A stretch of 64,000 bases of DNA from assembly GCF_024868665.1 (NCBI RefSeq), contig NC_079913.1, positions 11,358,299 through 11,422,298 of the forward strand, read 5' to 3'. The stretch is from Triplophysa rosa. Its lineage: Eukaryota; Chordata; Actinopteri; Cypriniformes; Nemacheilidae. Numbering within the stretch: position 1 is the first letter of the stretch; the number at the start of each line of letters is the position of its first letter. The position numbers and the translations under genes were made by a program. The notes beneath the pieces are model-generated. The model saw only the letters and a list, made by a program, of their open reading frames with translations, was not told the origin of the DNA and made no database searches. Below are positions 35,227 to 48,148 of the stretch, piece by piece.

Positions 35227-36786
35227 CAGTGAGGGAAATAAGTATTTGATCCCCTGCTGATTTTGTAAGTTTGCCTACTTACAAACAAATGAAGGGTCTA
35301 TAATTTTTATGGTGGGTTTATTTTAACTGATAGACACAGAATATTAAAAAAAATCAGGGGAAAAAAATGTTATATAAAGGTTATAAATTGATTTGCATTT
35401 CAGTCAGTGAAATAAGTATTTGATCCCCAAGCAAAACATAACTTTGTACTTTGTGGAGAAACCCTTGTTGGCAAGCACAGAGGTCAGACATTTCTGATAG
35501 TTGGTCACCAGGTTTGCACATGTGTCCGGATACATTTAGTCCACTCCTCTGTCAATCTTTAAGGTTTCTTGGCTGTCGCTCAGCAAATTGGAGTTTTAGC
35601 CTCCTTCACAGAGGTTCTATAGGACTAGGGTCTAGAGACTGGCTAGGACATTTAATGTGCTTCTCCTTAAGCCACTATTTGGTTGTCTTGGCAATATGTT
35701 TTGCGTCTTTGTCATGTTAAAGGCTCATCCATGACCCATCTTCAGTGACCTAGTTAAGGGGAGGAGGTTCTCGTCCAAGATTTTACGGTACATGGGCCCG
35801 TCCCTCAGCCCCTCAATGCGGTGAAGTCATCCTGTATACCTGTAGCAGAGAAAAAGCCCTAAAGCAGAATGTTTCCAACACTGTGCTTCTCTGTAGACAT
35901 GATGTTCTTGGGCTCATAGTCAGCATTTCTCTCCCTCCAAACACAGGAGTCCATTTTGGTCTCACAGCAGTGCCAGCACTTTCGCCAAAGCCTTTTCTGA
36001 ATCATTTTTATGTTCATTGTCAAACTTAAGACGAGCCAGGCGGGCCTTCTTGGGCAGGAGGACCTTGCGGGTGCTTCAGGATTTCAGTCTACTGTGGCAT
36101 AGCGTGTTACCAATGTGTTACCAATGTTTTGCTTGCTAACTGTGTTCCCAACTGTCTTGAAATCATTAACAGGCTTCTTCCGTGTAGTTCTGGGCTGATC
36201 TTTAACATTTCTCATGATCATCTTTACCCCATTGGGGAAATATTGCAGGGAGCTCCAGAACAAGGGCATTTGATAGTTATTTTGTATATCTTCTATTTCC
36301 AAATAATCACACCAACAGTTGTCTCCTTCTCACCAAGCTTCTGTCTGTAGCCTATTCAAGGTTTGTGCAGGTCTCCAATCTTGTCGCTGACATCCTTTAA
36401 AACCTATTTGGTCTGGACCATGGTGTTGGAGAGGTTGAACTGGAAGATACAGATTCTGTTGGCAGGCATCTTTTATATACATAACAAGCTGATTTAGGAG
36501 TACTTTCTTAAAGTGACAGGACTAATCTGTGGTCCATATAGGCACATAACCAATCTGTGGAGCCAGAATTCTTGCTAGTTGGTAGGGGATCAAATACTTA
36601 TTTCACTGACTGAAATGCAAATCAATTTATAACCTTTATATAACATTTTTTTCCCCTGATTTTTTTTAATATTCTGTGTCTATCAGTTAAAATAAACCCA
36701 CCATAAAAATTATAGACCCTTCATTTGTTTGTAAGTAGGCAAACTTACAAAATCAGCAGGGGATCAAATACTTATTTCCCTCACTG
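35227..36786 (-). mobile_element. Tc1-like IR/DR element, copy 2
   Basis: A 1,560-bp element flanked by TA (35225-35226 and 36787-36788), with the same IR/DR ends as 7155-8713 and in the same orientation. By eye the two differ only at a few homopolymer runs. The minus-strand transposase starts at 36469 and carries the same early stop codons as copy 1, so it is coding-dead. Confidence 0.93.
35742..36469 (-). pseudogene. Tc1 transposase pseudogene in copy 2
   Basis: The minus-strand frame starts at 36469 and has TAG at codon 22, then further stops and frameshifts, all shared with the 7155-8713 copy. No active product. The left boundary is approximate. Confidence 0.75.
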
Positions 36787-37447
36787 TAGTTTAAATGAAT
36801 CGGTTCAAATGAGTCATTCGTGTGCGAGTTGTTCTGAACGCAATGTGCGTTCATACTGGCGAACTCGCTGTGTACAGTATACGCCGATTCAACGATCCAA
36901 CTGCACAGCTAAAGACATTACATTGTTGTACGTTATGTTAATTAAACAAATTCAAGAAATTAAATGTGCTTGTATGCAAAACAAAGAGCCGTGAAACACA
37001 GCTACGTTAGCTCTTGTTCTGCAACTCTTTTAGCGCCTCAGTGTGCTGATAACGAAACAGCGCCTCCATTGTGGCGTAATGCCGCAAATGCAGTTACAAA
37101 TGACAGTCTGTTAAATGCACGCAGCATTTCATGTGAAGACACCCCACATAATTTTGGCGAGAGTCTGAGGCGGCACGACAATTGACGGAGGCGGCCGCCT
37201 CCAATTTCTCTATGCAGGAAAAACCCTTTTATGTAAAGGCACCATCTGTGTGTGGAGTGTGGGAGCAGTTGCAGCCCCCCAGGTCTCTGAACAGGGACAT
37301 TCTGTCATTCTGGTCATGTGAAAAAGAACAAAAAGAGAAATTTAAAGTGTTCAGGTAATTACAGCATACAAGGAACAGATCACATGTTGGCTCAAGTTCT
37401 TGAAACACTTGAAGTTAAATTTGTCAATAGGACATTGCTATTATGAC

Positions 37448-37680
37448 TTAAAGGGATAGTTCATCCAAATTAAAATTCTTTCATCATTTACTCATACCCC
37501 TGTCATTCAAAACCTGTATGACTTTCTTTCTTCTACAGAACAAGAAAGGATATATTTTAAAAAATGTTGGTAACCAAACAACACCGGCCCCCGTTGACTT
37601 CCATTCTATGTACACAAAACCACAAAAACATTTCTCAAAATATCAAAATAAGAGTCACATACAGGTTTTGGAACTCTAAA
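37448..37680. mobile_element. TTAA MITE, right end decayed
   Basis: TTAAAGGGATAGTTCATCCAA at the left, then CATCATTTACTCATACCCC and CCTGTATGACTTTCTTTCTTC. The family is the same as 57159-57377 and 61575-61876, but the mirrored right arm is eroded. Confidence 0.7.
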
Positions 37681-38361
37681 TGTGTCTAAAATGATTGTGT
37701 ATCGCTGTTGAATGCATTTCCTAACACTTTTGCAAAAACCATTTCCTCTGTAGCTTCTTTGACTCAGATTCAGTGTGCATGCCATCAGTCTTTAATGACA
37801 TAATGATTTCTCTCAGTTTGAGAAACGATGGCACTAACCACAGCTCATTCATTAAAGTGACTCATTGCTCAAGATATGGAGGGTAAACATAGTCCAATTA
37901 GAGCAACCTTATCAAAACCTTGTCTACTGTGACTGACCAATGACAGAGAAAGAGCCACAAGACATTCTCCTTTCTGTTTTCATCTCATCTCTCTCTCTCT
38001 CTTAGAGACACTAAGACCACAACTCAACAACAGAATACAAAATTCATAAAATGATGTGAAACAGATTTAAACTCAATCAATAAATCCAGACAATGTTGTT
38101 GTATGTATTACATCAGTAAAGAACAGCTTTTGATGAAAAACTCTTGATCTCATTAAACATTTTGGAGAGAGCAAGAGCCTTTATTCTGTGATCTGATGCC
38201 TTGACATTAAATGAATTGTATATCAAATAAGATGCAGATAATAAACTTGTTGTTTCAAGAAACAGTGATACAGAACTAAAGATATTCACATACTGACAAC
38301 AAAATGGGCCGTTCAACACAAACAATAAGTCCAAATTTATTTAGGCTTGGTCAAAATGTTT
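37681..38361. other. trhde: Intron 3 sequence, nothing recognised
   Basis: No supported exon or repeat apart from a short CT run near 37985. Confidence 0.55.
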
Positions 38362-38596
38362 TCTCTGTTACTAAACGTTTCACCGGACACACGCGCCTGG
38401 CCCGAAGTTAACTTCTGACCTGTGTTTGGTTATAATATTTATTTATATTTAATTCATATTCATATTTTATTGTATAAGAATTGTATTAAATTACATTAAA
38501 ACTACTCAACAGTTATTAGTTCTTTGTGGGGGTCTACCGGAATTTAAGTTTAGGCCAGATAATGTTTATGTTGTTGCTGCTGAAACCGTCTATAGT
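38362..38596. repeat. Shortened copy of the 14925-15395 repeat
   Basis: CGTTTCACCGGACAC and GTTAACTTCTGACCTGTGTT at the left, and GCTGAAACCGTCTATAG at the right, match the ends and order of 14925-15395 with a large internal deletion. Confidence 0.55.
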
Positions 38597-40338
38597 CAAT
38601 ATCTAAAAGTGACTATAAAGACTCTAATGGAGCACAGCATGTGTTGCATAAGAGAAAAAAGTGTGAATGTTTGAAGTTTAGCACGCCCTTTGAGAGGACG
38701 GTGATATATTTGAGCTGTATTGATTCACAGTAAGTGATCTACAGTAAGTGCTTCTCAGAGGGAGATTAATGATCAATAAAAAAAGGCTGAGCTGGTTCAG
38801 TTTCTTCATGCAGTGGTGTGTGAGTGGCAGATATGGACGGATGTAAAAGGAAATGGAAACGATGACAGATGTTAAAAGTTCAATCTTCCTTTGCATTTAA
38901 AGGTGCTGAAGCTGAGATCAAGTCTAAAAAAGCCCCAAAGCATCCTTATTCATATCTAAATCATACTTTATTTGTGCATATCCAGAGTGTAAATAAACAA
39001 GTGATCTTAAGATTTATTTTCAACCCTGTGCATTATGGGAATGATGGCATTTGTCATGGTTACCCGGGGCAGCTTTAATTTCTGAGGAGATCATGTGAAA
39101 TAGATGAGAATTAAGGGACATTATTGTTGGAGGTCAGTCAAGGAGATCTGTGACATAGTGCCAAACCTGAAGAGATCAAACTGCATGTATGAATCTGAGT
39201 GAATGACGCAATATAGACTGAAACACAATCATCTGATGCTCAGGTACAGCAGATACACTTTCAGGTTTTTGTCACATGTCATACACGTGAGGTGGATGTT
39301 ACTATTTTTTAATGTCTCTATTTCTTTGATTATTTTTGCACAGTTGGCCTCAGCAGGGTCACCTTTTAGTTTGCAGTTTTCTCTTCATCCTTCATGCCAT
39401 TATTTATTATACATACGCCTGTGGCAGTGTCATTTCACTATTCCTTTCCCATGTCTCGCTCGCTTTTTTCCCTTATTTCCTCTCTCCCTTTTTCTCTCGC
39501 TAAATATTTCACCTGCTTCTGTGACTTACTGCAATATCTGGATGCCTATCTCTGTCTGTGATAACGGTTATAGAATTTATTATAGCTAATCATGAAGGTC
39601 GGATGAGGGACGTTTTGAAAGCACATTCACCATCAGTGTGAGAGTGACAGTAATGAAGATGAAGGATGCTTTACTAGAGGTGAAAAATGAGACATATTAT
39701 AAAAGAATCACTAAGCCGCTGTCTGATGAATGTTAACAGAGTGAATGCTCGAGTGTCTCAGGAGTGTTTTTATTCAAACCTGAATTTGACCCTTGAGCTC
39801 TAGAGGGTTAATGATGATATTGAATAATATTAGATTGCTTTCTACATAAGGGGCAGTTCTCCATATACAAATGTTTTTTTAAAGAACATGTAATACCATA
39901 TACATTATGCAGCCCTTCAATTACTAACAGAATGAACTAATGTACTTATGATTACAATTTATGTAAAAATATTCATTAAAAAGTATTATTAGTCAGTATT
40001 TATTAAGGATTTTTCTGTTCAATTCTAGAAATCCAATTGAACTGTACAGGGCTATATCTATGCCAAACACATTTGTATATATAGATGCAATTTATAAAGA
40101 TGTATTTTTAACTATATGAATATTTAAAAATTACATAATAGGCTATTAAATAAAAATGTAACTTTTATTAAGTAAAAAAATAAACTTTTATTATTAATTA
40201 ATATTAATTATTATTAATAGCATGTAAAACGTATGTGTTATGTGCAGTAATGAAGATTCAACCATTATAATTGCTGTTATCATTTGTAATACTGTAACCA
40301 GAGGGTTCACAAAGTTGTGGCATCTTGGAAAGTCATTG
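38597..40338. other. trhde: Intron 3 sequence, nothing recognised
   Basis: AT-rich intron without a supported feature. Confidence 0.55.
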
Positions 40339-40346
40339 ATTTCTAC

Positions 40347-41337
40347 TAGGAGTGTAACGGTTCTCGGTAAAAAAATTGAACCGCACGGTTCTCCACCAAC
40401 GGCGCGTTGGACCGCGGCTCATCTTAAATCTGACGACGCATTTATAATATGGTTCGTTAGAAATTATAATGCGTAAAACAGACTGACAAAGTTCAGCTAA
40501 TGTATGTTTGTCGATGGATACACATTTAATACCTACAATAAATCAAATAACGTAGACAAATTTCAATAGGATTGACGTATGCTGTACAGTCATTTATGGT
40601 GTCATCACCCGGGTGTTGTGAGCGCGCGAGTGCAGGTGAGACCTGAACAGCACGTTGCTGTTTAAACTAAACTCATTCAAGCCTTGCCAATTTAAACATT
40701 TAAGTGCAAGATGATGCACAAGAAAACTCGCTTGCGCGCTTGTTAGAAGATCCGAAGCGCGCATAAGGAAAGTCTCAGACATGGCGCAAATATTGAGTTG
40801 AAGCGCTTAAACGGACAGATTCACACACGAAGTAGGTCAACATGCCGCTCTTGTCGAGTATCTTAACAAACATAGTAGGTTATGTCTTAAGTGAACGGAC
40901 GAAACAGACGAAAAACAACGCATGTGTACAGTATCATTGTACTGGATCCGTTTCATTCCTCTTAAAGCGACAGAAGCATATTCCTGCTGTCTGTTAAAAG
41001 TCAAGGAAATCACTCACTGCTTGTGACTCAATAGCTTCTGTAACTTCAATTAAGATTCGTCTTTATTTAATTTGTACATATGCAATGTTATGTTTTATTT
41101 GATTACTTTAATCCATTTCTACCTTAAAAGGTATATATACAGTATCTTATTTAATTTTCTCTTTTTTTTTAGATTTGCTCTGTTGTTTTATTGGTGCTGT
41201 TACTTCTAGCTTGATTATTTGTTCTTATTTTTATTTGTCAGTAGTACCTTTTCCCTGAATATAGCACGAACCGAAACCGTGACCCTAAAACCGCGACACA
41301 GACTGAACCGTGAGTAATTTGAACCGTTACACCCCTA
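40347..41337. mobile_element. hAT-like element, 991 bp, inverted copy of 10023-11007
   Basis: The ends are TAGGAGTGTAACGG and GTTACACCCCTA. ATTTCTAC is present on both sides (40339-40346 and 41338-41345), a perfect 8-bp hAT duplication. The interior is the inverse complement of 10023-11007. Non-coding. Confidence 0.92.
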
Positions 41338-41492
41338 ATTTCTACTGTGGCGCCAGCAATCCAAAATGGCAGGTGCGTTGACGTGTCTGCAGTGGTCCGA
41401 TGGGGCATCTATGTATACATATCTATGTTTTTAATCCTTAGAGTACTACATTGTTAGCTAACTAATGCAATCAATTGAGAGTTACATAGTTT

Positions 41493-42566
41493 TAGGGCTG
41501 AAACGATTCCTCGAGTAACTCGAGTTATTTGAATACAAAAAATCATCGAGGCAATTTTTGTTGCCTCGAAGCCTCGTTTAATCCATTTAACTACAGTACA
41601 CACGTAGCACTGCGTTTCCCCACGGACCGTTATTACTGACGCACAGCCCGCTAAACTCTATTCATGTTACAGGGCTCTCAAGTCTCCCGCATTCACCTTG
41701 AGACACACGCATTTTAGTCTGTTCACTTGTGTTTCTCATGCTGATAAATAAGTGATAGCTTATTGAAATGGTGAACTGCTATTTTACTTGGTTTTAGTCT
41801 ATTTTGCGAGTGAAACTTGTTTTCCGGCTGCATTGAGTCCATCAAACTAGATGCGGACTTGTGGACTCCGAATCATGTTATTTACACATGTCATCTGGCT
41901 GTGCTGCGTGTCTGAGTGAATGAACTGCACAGTTTAACGTGCTACACGTGTGATGCTCGTGAATTTGTCTGCGTCTGCGCTTTATGAGGACATGAACACA
42001 TGAACTTCATCTCCAGAGTTGCTCTGAGAGTTTATTTCAGAAAATTTTTCTGTGAAGCTAACGCACTAAAAAATAAGCGTCTTCCGACGACCTGCCAAAA
42101 TAAAAGTCCGGGTAACTCGGTATTTTTATGTGGACAAATATATTACTATTTATTTAATATTAAAAAAAGAAACTAAAACTAATTTAGATAAACTAAATGC
42201 ATCATGCATAAGCTGAAGTTAGTTGTTTAGCTTTGAAATTATTCTTTCTATTTTTATTAATGTTTCATATGTATACATTTGTATTAGGCCTATATTGCAT
42301 TTTGAATGTAATATGGCAATGGAATGTACTAAATGGGTTTAGTTTTCACAGATATGAATGTATGCAATTTCAGCAATAAATAAGTTAATTTTTCTAAAAA
42401 GGAAAGAAATTAGTTGTTCATTTTAAGAGACCTGTCTTATTTTCTCTTGTATATTTAGTATTGCTCTTTAATAAAGAAAACGTACTTATTATCCGAATAC
42501 CCGATTAATCGATGGAAAAATCAGTAGAATACTCGATTACTAAAATAATCGATAGCTGCAGCCCTA
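41493..42566. mobile_element. hAT MITE, 1,074 bp, perfect 8-bp duplication
   Basis: It starts TAGGGCTGAAACGATTCC and ends GCTGCAGCCCTA. CATAGTTT occurs at 41485-41492 and 42567-42574. The left interior is rich in CTCGAG/CGAGG motifs mirrored near 42520. No coding frame. Confidence 0.9.
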
Positions 42567-42778
42567 CATAGTTTGCATAACTGTCTTGAATCACAATATT
42601 TTGTGTTGCTTTCTTAGTTGAGCATTTCAAATCAGTCACAATTTGAGGTTTGATATCAGTTAGGATGTTGCCTTAGAAAACAGCTGAACTCGTAGGTGTT
42701 GAACAGTGAGGTACCTTGCTAGGCTTTGGGACAGGGCTATATGTGTTGCAAATATAATTGCCTACAAAGTGTTGTTCA

Positions 42779-44208
42779 CAGGCCCGGCGCCACAGGGGGG
42801 TCAAAGGGGGCCATGGCCTCCCCAAAAGAATTTGTGGCCCCCCAGTTTTCTTAAGACCAGGGGTCGACAGTGGCGTGCATGCCACCTTTTTTTTCTTATC
42901 ACTGCCGAAAAATTCTTAAAATATTCCGGTAATTTTGGTCATACATATTTGTGTACTCTCATAATAACAACAAAACTTAAAAAAAAACGCTTTTATAAAA
43001 TAAAGAAAATAAACAGGGTGCGCTTCAGCCGTCAGTCTCTGTCTCCGCAAAAACAGTATCTCTCTGAAATGCGTCAATAAAATGAACTGAAACTCAGCAA
43101 ATACTTGCCACACAGACACAAGATATATTTGATTAGAAATCTTGAAGTTTCTACTTTCAAATGATCCAATTCGACTCCGCACCTGCTCTTATCTTTGGAT
43201 TGTTCCCTGTTCTGACTGGACTTCCTGATAGCGAAATGGACTGACACTATCCTCGTTCCTCTGCCCTGCTGGAGTCGTTCACCCAGACGGCAGTCCTGAT
43301 GTAGTTTCATAAATAAAGTCTGATTTATCATCGCATTTAGCTTTTGGGTCTTCTTTTCCCATGATTATGATAGTGACAGCGACATTAAAGATGGGGTAAC
43401 ATGCTATTTCATGCATTCTGACTTCTTTACACGGTTAAATGTGCTGGCTTCTCATGCTTAACATGGTCAACTTGTTAAAAAAACGAGTTGGACGTATGAC
43501 TTAGTATTTATGTGCTTGATACACTACCCCAGCACTCCAACTTGTTTCGTAACAGGGATCCTATTCCTTTTATTGGGAAATTTTCCCGGAAAAGCAATAG
43601 CCGAAAGAAATAGCCCGCCCAAGTGCCAACTGACGAGCGATAAGAATACCCGCTTATCTAGATTGTCTGCGCTGCGTCAAGATTGGTTGCGCTGTGGGCC
43701 TGCAGCTGCAGCTGGTTACTCTTGTGATAGTGAGAGAAGTTGAGGTGTGTTTGTTTGTTCACGGCATTTCAGTGATGGATGTTATATAAACGCTGGATAT
43801 AATGCTGGCAAGCGCACTCAAAGGGACATGTAGACACACGTTTTTTAGATATTAATGGTCCCTAATGCACACCTTCCACAAGTTTTTTTTTTATTTCTTC
43901 CAATAGGTGGTTGGGACACAATCGACTTTGGCAAAAAGTGGTGGGTACATGTCCCTAGTTCCTGTACCACCCGTGCATTATGCCAATAATTTTTAGGCTT
44001 TTTAAGATTGTTAGTCAATTTAATGTTTCATAAATAGCCGAATGTGTATCGGACAGGCAATAATATAGGTAGCTGTATAATAAATACGTGAATAAATAAA
44101 TGAAAATAAGCAGAAAATCGGTCACAATAAGGTCTGTAGTGGATAGTGGAAGCCCCCCCCCATGGAATTAAAATGCCCCCCAGTTATGCCATCCTGGCAC
44201 CGAGCCTG
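42779..44208. mobile_element. Element with CAGGCCCGGCGCCA ends
   Basis: The left CAGGCCCGGCGCCACAGGGG is mirrored by TGGCACCGAGCCTG on the right. The interior is mixed, including GC-rich and purine-run patches, and may hold fragments of other repeats. The open frames inside are short and not convincing. No target duplication seen. Confidence 0.45.
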
Positions 44209-44759
44209 GAGCCTGATGAAAATAACTAAATGTGTTAAAAGCTTTTAACACTACGTCAGTGATAAAAAACAGCCTCAAATATTTTTAGAAACCCATTTTC
44301 ACTTTTTAATGCTTGCGGTGAGTTATTCTGATCTAGCAGTGTGGCTGTGTTGAAGAAAAACACAGTGACCTTTAGGGTGTTTTAATCACAGCTGTGAGTT
44401 TGCGTTTGCGCTTGGCCTGGTCAAGGTGATGACAGCTGGGGTGTTTCAGCCCATGGGTAGATGGAGATAAAATACAATTTTTACAGTGTTTATAAAACAA
44501 ATAAAAACTTGACTGAAAGTAAAATAAGATTATAAAAGCGATTTCACACATTTGGTGGGACTGAGTGAATCCATCCTTTTTTGAAAAGGTTGGTGTCTCA
44601 GGAGGAGTGGAAAGTTGGTGGCTGCAGCAAAGATGCCGGTTTGTGACGAATTGGATGTCAAAAGTCCTGACGATTGGAAAAAGTATGAAACAAAATATGT
44701 GGTAATATAATAAACTTTCATGCAATGTATTACATAATACATTTCCAGTGGTAATAGAC

Positions 44760-45438
44760 AAATCGACCGCAGTGGTGCGGTGGTTGAGAAATATATATTA
44801 TTTATATAAATAATATTTATATTATTATATTTGCGTGTAGCAACCACATGACGAGTGGAAGAGAAATATAGTCCTTATTTAAATACTTGAAATTGTTAAA
44901 TAATTGAAATATGATATCTGAAATAAATGAGGATGAAACATCCGTCAATGTTTAACGCGCAAATCCATCAGTGAAACGGCACACTACAGCATATAAAACA
45001 TTTAAATAAACATCAGTAAATAATGAAAACTTAAATGATAAGAAAGCTAAATACGAAATAAAAAAGCTCTTGTTGCAGTAACTTCAGTCAGTGGCGTATT
45101 AACCCTTACAATCCTTAACAATTCCATTTGAAACAAACTGTTTAAACCTACATTGGCTTTCCTATTCAGATTACCATAAAAACTTTACTTTTTCCGACTC
45201 GTTGATGTGAAACTTACTTGTTGACATTGTCCAGATTAAAATGTGTACAGCTGCACTAAATGCGCGTTCAGAAGATGTGCACAGGAGCGCAAATGAAGAG
45301 ATGTCTCTCCGCAACCGCGGCAAAACCTGCGCGCGCTCCGACACTAAGCAAGCGGGTCATAGCCAGTTTTGATTTTACATATCTGTTCATTTCACAATGA
45401 ACGGTGGTGCGGTTGTTACGGCAACCGTCACAGCCCTA
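44760..45438 (-). mobile_element. hAT MITE, one end intact
   Basis: The right end GTTACGGCAACCGTCACAGC followed by CCTA is an intact hAT-style terminus. A related GACCGCAGTGGTGCGGTGG occurs at 44764, but the outer left tip is missing. The right end lies inside a repeat of the 14925-15395 family. Confidence 0.45.
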
Positions 45439-45445
45439 CCATACG

Positions 45446-45650
45446 GTTTCTTTAAATGCGACAAAACTAAAGGAGCCATTCTATAAATTGTTTATTTAAT
45501 AAAATTAACATACAACGAAATTCCACAAATCATTTATTTAATACAATTGTTACACAATAAAATAATAATATAAATGAATATGAACATAAATTAAATAAAA
45601 TATAAATAGTTCATTCATCAATTTGGTGAAAGTAGTGAAAACACTATTGT
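45446..45650 (-). repeat. Inverted partial copy of the 14925-15395 repeat
   Basis: CGGTTTCTTTAAATGCG followed by an AT-rich run matches the inverse complement of about 15000-15172. Confidence 0.6.
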
Positions 45651-46427
45651 TGAGTTTTTCTTTTGCTATTTGAGCAAATGAGAAAGCAAAAAATATATTT
45701 GTGGTAGTCTAATCATTCACCGCTGTAGAAGTTTACCCATCTATGACGATTTCCGCTGCCATTACAGCCTATTACTGGGTGTTAATGATATTGAGCGTTA
45801 TTCTAAATTTCTGTCATTTTAAGCAATTTTGGAAGCCAATTCTTGAAAGACTTTTTCTTTTAAGTAAAACTGTATGCGTGGTGATGTTGAATGTATTAGC
45901 AGTTTAATGGCTGTTTCAGTCACTTTAATGTTTGATTTGCAGTATCACATCCACCGATCACTTCTGTTATTAAATACATTAATTCAGTCTCAGTTTGGGT
46001 CATTTGTCTGTGAAAGTAACACTCTCACTGAGTTCAGTCAGAGCTCCACAGGAGCTCCATTCATCACCTGTGAGACGCCTGACAATGCATGCGTGGCTGA
46101 TGATTATTTTGTGTGTGTTTGTAACTGGCAAACATGCAAAGTTTGTGTGCGTGTATTTTTGTGTGGCTATGAGCAGAATCAGTGAGGTCTTCCCACTTAT
46201 GTCAGTCAAAGTGTCATCTGATGCTCTGTTGATGTGTGCTAGCGTAACAGCAGTTCTGCAGATTCCCATCAGGAGAGAAAGGGGCAACTGTGCCAAACCC
46301 ATAATGTATGATTTGGGAGGAATGAGTGGGAATTTTGGCAGGACTAGGAAAGGGAAAGCTGGCAAGAGCTGGAATTTGGAACGGGGGGTTGGATGAGGCA
46401 AAAAATGTCTAAAAGGGACATCTAGAG
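45651..46427. other. trhde: Intron 3 sequence, nothing recognised
   Basis: Open frames of 100-146 codons on both strands overlap each other and match no family I know; treated as chance. Confidence 0.5.
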
Positions 46428-46710
46428 CAGTGGTTCTCAAACTTTTTCGTTGTAAGGCCCACTTTGTGTAGAGTGCATCGCTTTGCGCCCCCTCCCCCCA
46501 AATAAATATTTATAACCTTAAACCTAGAATTTTAATGAAACCAAAAGCATATGCAGTTATACAATGCTCAAAAATCAATTCTTTCGGTTGGTGGTCTTAT
46601 TTTTCTGATGTTTGATTGCATAAAATGTATGATACATTTCTATAAAATGCCACGAAATCTGTGGTCCCCCTGGATCCATCTTGGGGCCCCCCACAGTTTG
46701 AGAACCATTG
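46428..46710. mobile_element. hAT MITE, 283 bp
   Basis: CAGTGGTTCTCAAACTTTTT at the left is mirrored by AGTTTGAGAACCATTG at the right. The flanks ATCTAGAG and ATCTAAAG match 7 of 8. Non-coding. Confidence 0.85.
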
Positions 46711-48052
46711 ATCTAAAGCATCTAGACCATGAAAAGGCAAATGCGAGGCTGGAGGGTCCAGTCACTGACAGCGCACTGTCAGCCTGTGACTGTGACCTGC
46801 AGCTACAGTGGCTGAATCTATAACACACTGCTATAAAAAGCACAGGACACACACTGAAGTCTGAGGAATGAACAGGAGAGTACAGGGATATTCACACTCT
46901 CATCCTCATTTTATCATCAACATAAATTGAGTCAAGCTGATGTCATCGTGCCCTTATACCAACCAGTAATTTACTTCTCATTTTGGAAAATTGCCAAGCC
47001 CGAGTTTAATAAACTGGTACATTTCCAGAAAATGCTTGATGTGTGAAATAGGTCCAAGATTCATGAAAATCTGTTTGTCACGAGAGCTCCTACACAGCAC
47101 ATTAAACTCTTAAGGGTCTATGAATAATTAGCTCTTTAGTGTGTATTTTATGATTGCCAAGCAGCGTGTTGATTTCACACATGAATAAATGATAACTCGG
47201 AGCACTCGGTGGGGGGGCATAAGAATGAAGAATCTGTGGTTGGTAATGGATCAAAACACAGACGGAATCACCCTCAACATGAAGTCAATTATTATTTGAA
47301 ATGAAGTCGATTATTACATCAATGACACTGCGAGCAAGTGAAACCCTTTGAGATTGATTTATTCTTCTGAGAAATGGCATGCAAATGAGCGCAAAGATCT
47401 TGAGGGCCAAAGCGTCATGACAATTTTTCTATTCACTGCATTGGATCATTATATTGCTCGGGAATAATGAGGCCGATTCTGGATTTATTACATTAATCAT
47501 TTCATCTGTCATGAGTTTTTAGAACAACAATCCCTGTGGAAGTCAAAATTAACTGGCTGTTCTGATACACCGATATGATTTTATAAGGCGTTTGGGAGTA
47601 ATTTTGCAACCACGTGCAAGAATCTTAGAAATTGTGGATGGATATAACAGTAATCAAAACAAATTCACCGTGCTTGTGTAACATTAGATTTTGAACATTA
47701 GACAATCTACAATACTGAAGGAAGGTTAATTTAGCTGGTCTCATTAATAGTCATTCATTTGTTGTACAGTATATTCTGTTCCAAGTTTGGCTTCATTTCG
47801 GATCTAAAATGGGCCCCACTGTTAAACATCCTCCTGCATCATTTCATATAAACATCATCATTAAAATATAAAATGAGATTGTGTTCTCTCAGATTATATT
47901 AAATACAGTACCACTTGACCTCTGAAGTTCTTGTCTCGGCCAATGAGTTCACAGCTCTTGGTGTGCTGGTCAGTGCACCTTGAGGATCTTTTGTTTTCAC
48001 TTTAATAAATTAGTTCATGTTTGCTTAGCTTGACTGTTGCCTTGGGCTTAAT
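46711..48052. other. trhde: Intron 3 sequence, nothing recognised
   Basis: No supported exon or repeat. Confidence 0.55.
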
Positions 48053-48053
48053 T

Positions 48054-48147
<94 letters not shown>
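48053..48147. repeat. TTTC tetranucleotide microsatellite
   Basis: About 24 uninterrupted TTTC units. Confidence 0.97.

Positions 48148-48148
<1 letters not shown>

Larger units (their letters stand above)
34458..37227. mobile_element. hAT-like element split by two later insertions
   Basis: CAGGGTTTTTCCTG at 34458 is mirrored by CAGGAAAAACCCT at 37215-37227, and GGAGGTGGTGCC is mirrored by GGCGGCCGCCTCC just inside. A hAT MITE (34528-34905) and a Tc1 copy (35227-36786) lie within it, leaving about 830 bp of the host element. The flanking duplication is degenerate (TTATG). Non-coding. Confidence 0.6.

Noticed and set aside
44372..44847. Minus-strand frames of 105 and 129 codons
   Set aside because: They overlap in different frames in AT-rich intron sequence next to a MITE; no recognisable domain.
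45874..46440. Overlapping frames of 103-146 codons in intron 3
   Set aside because: Frames on both strands overlap, have no domain or repeat signature and no splice context.
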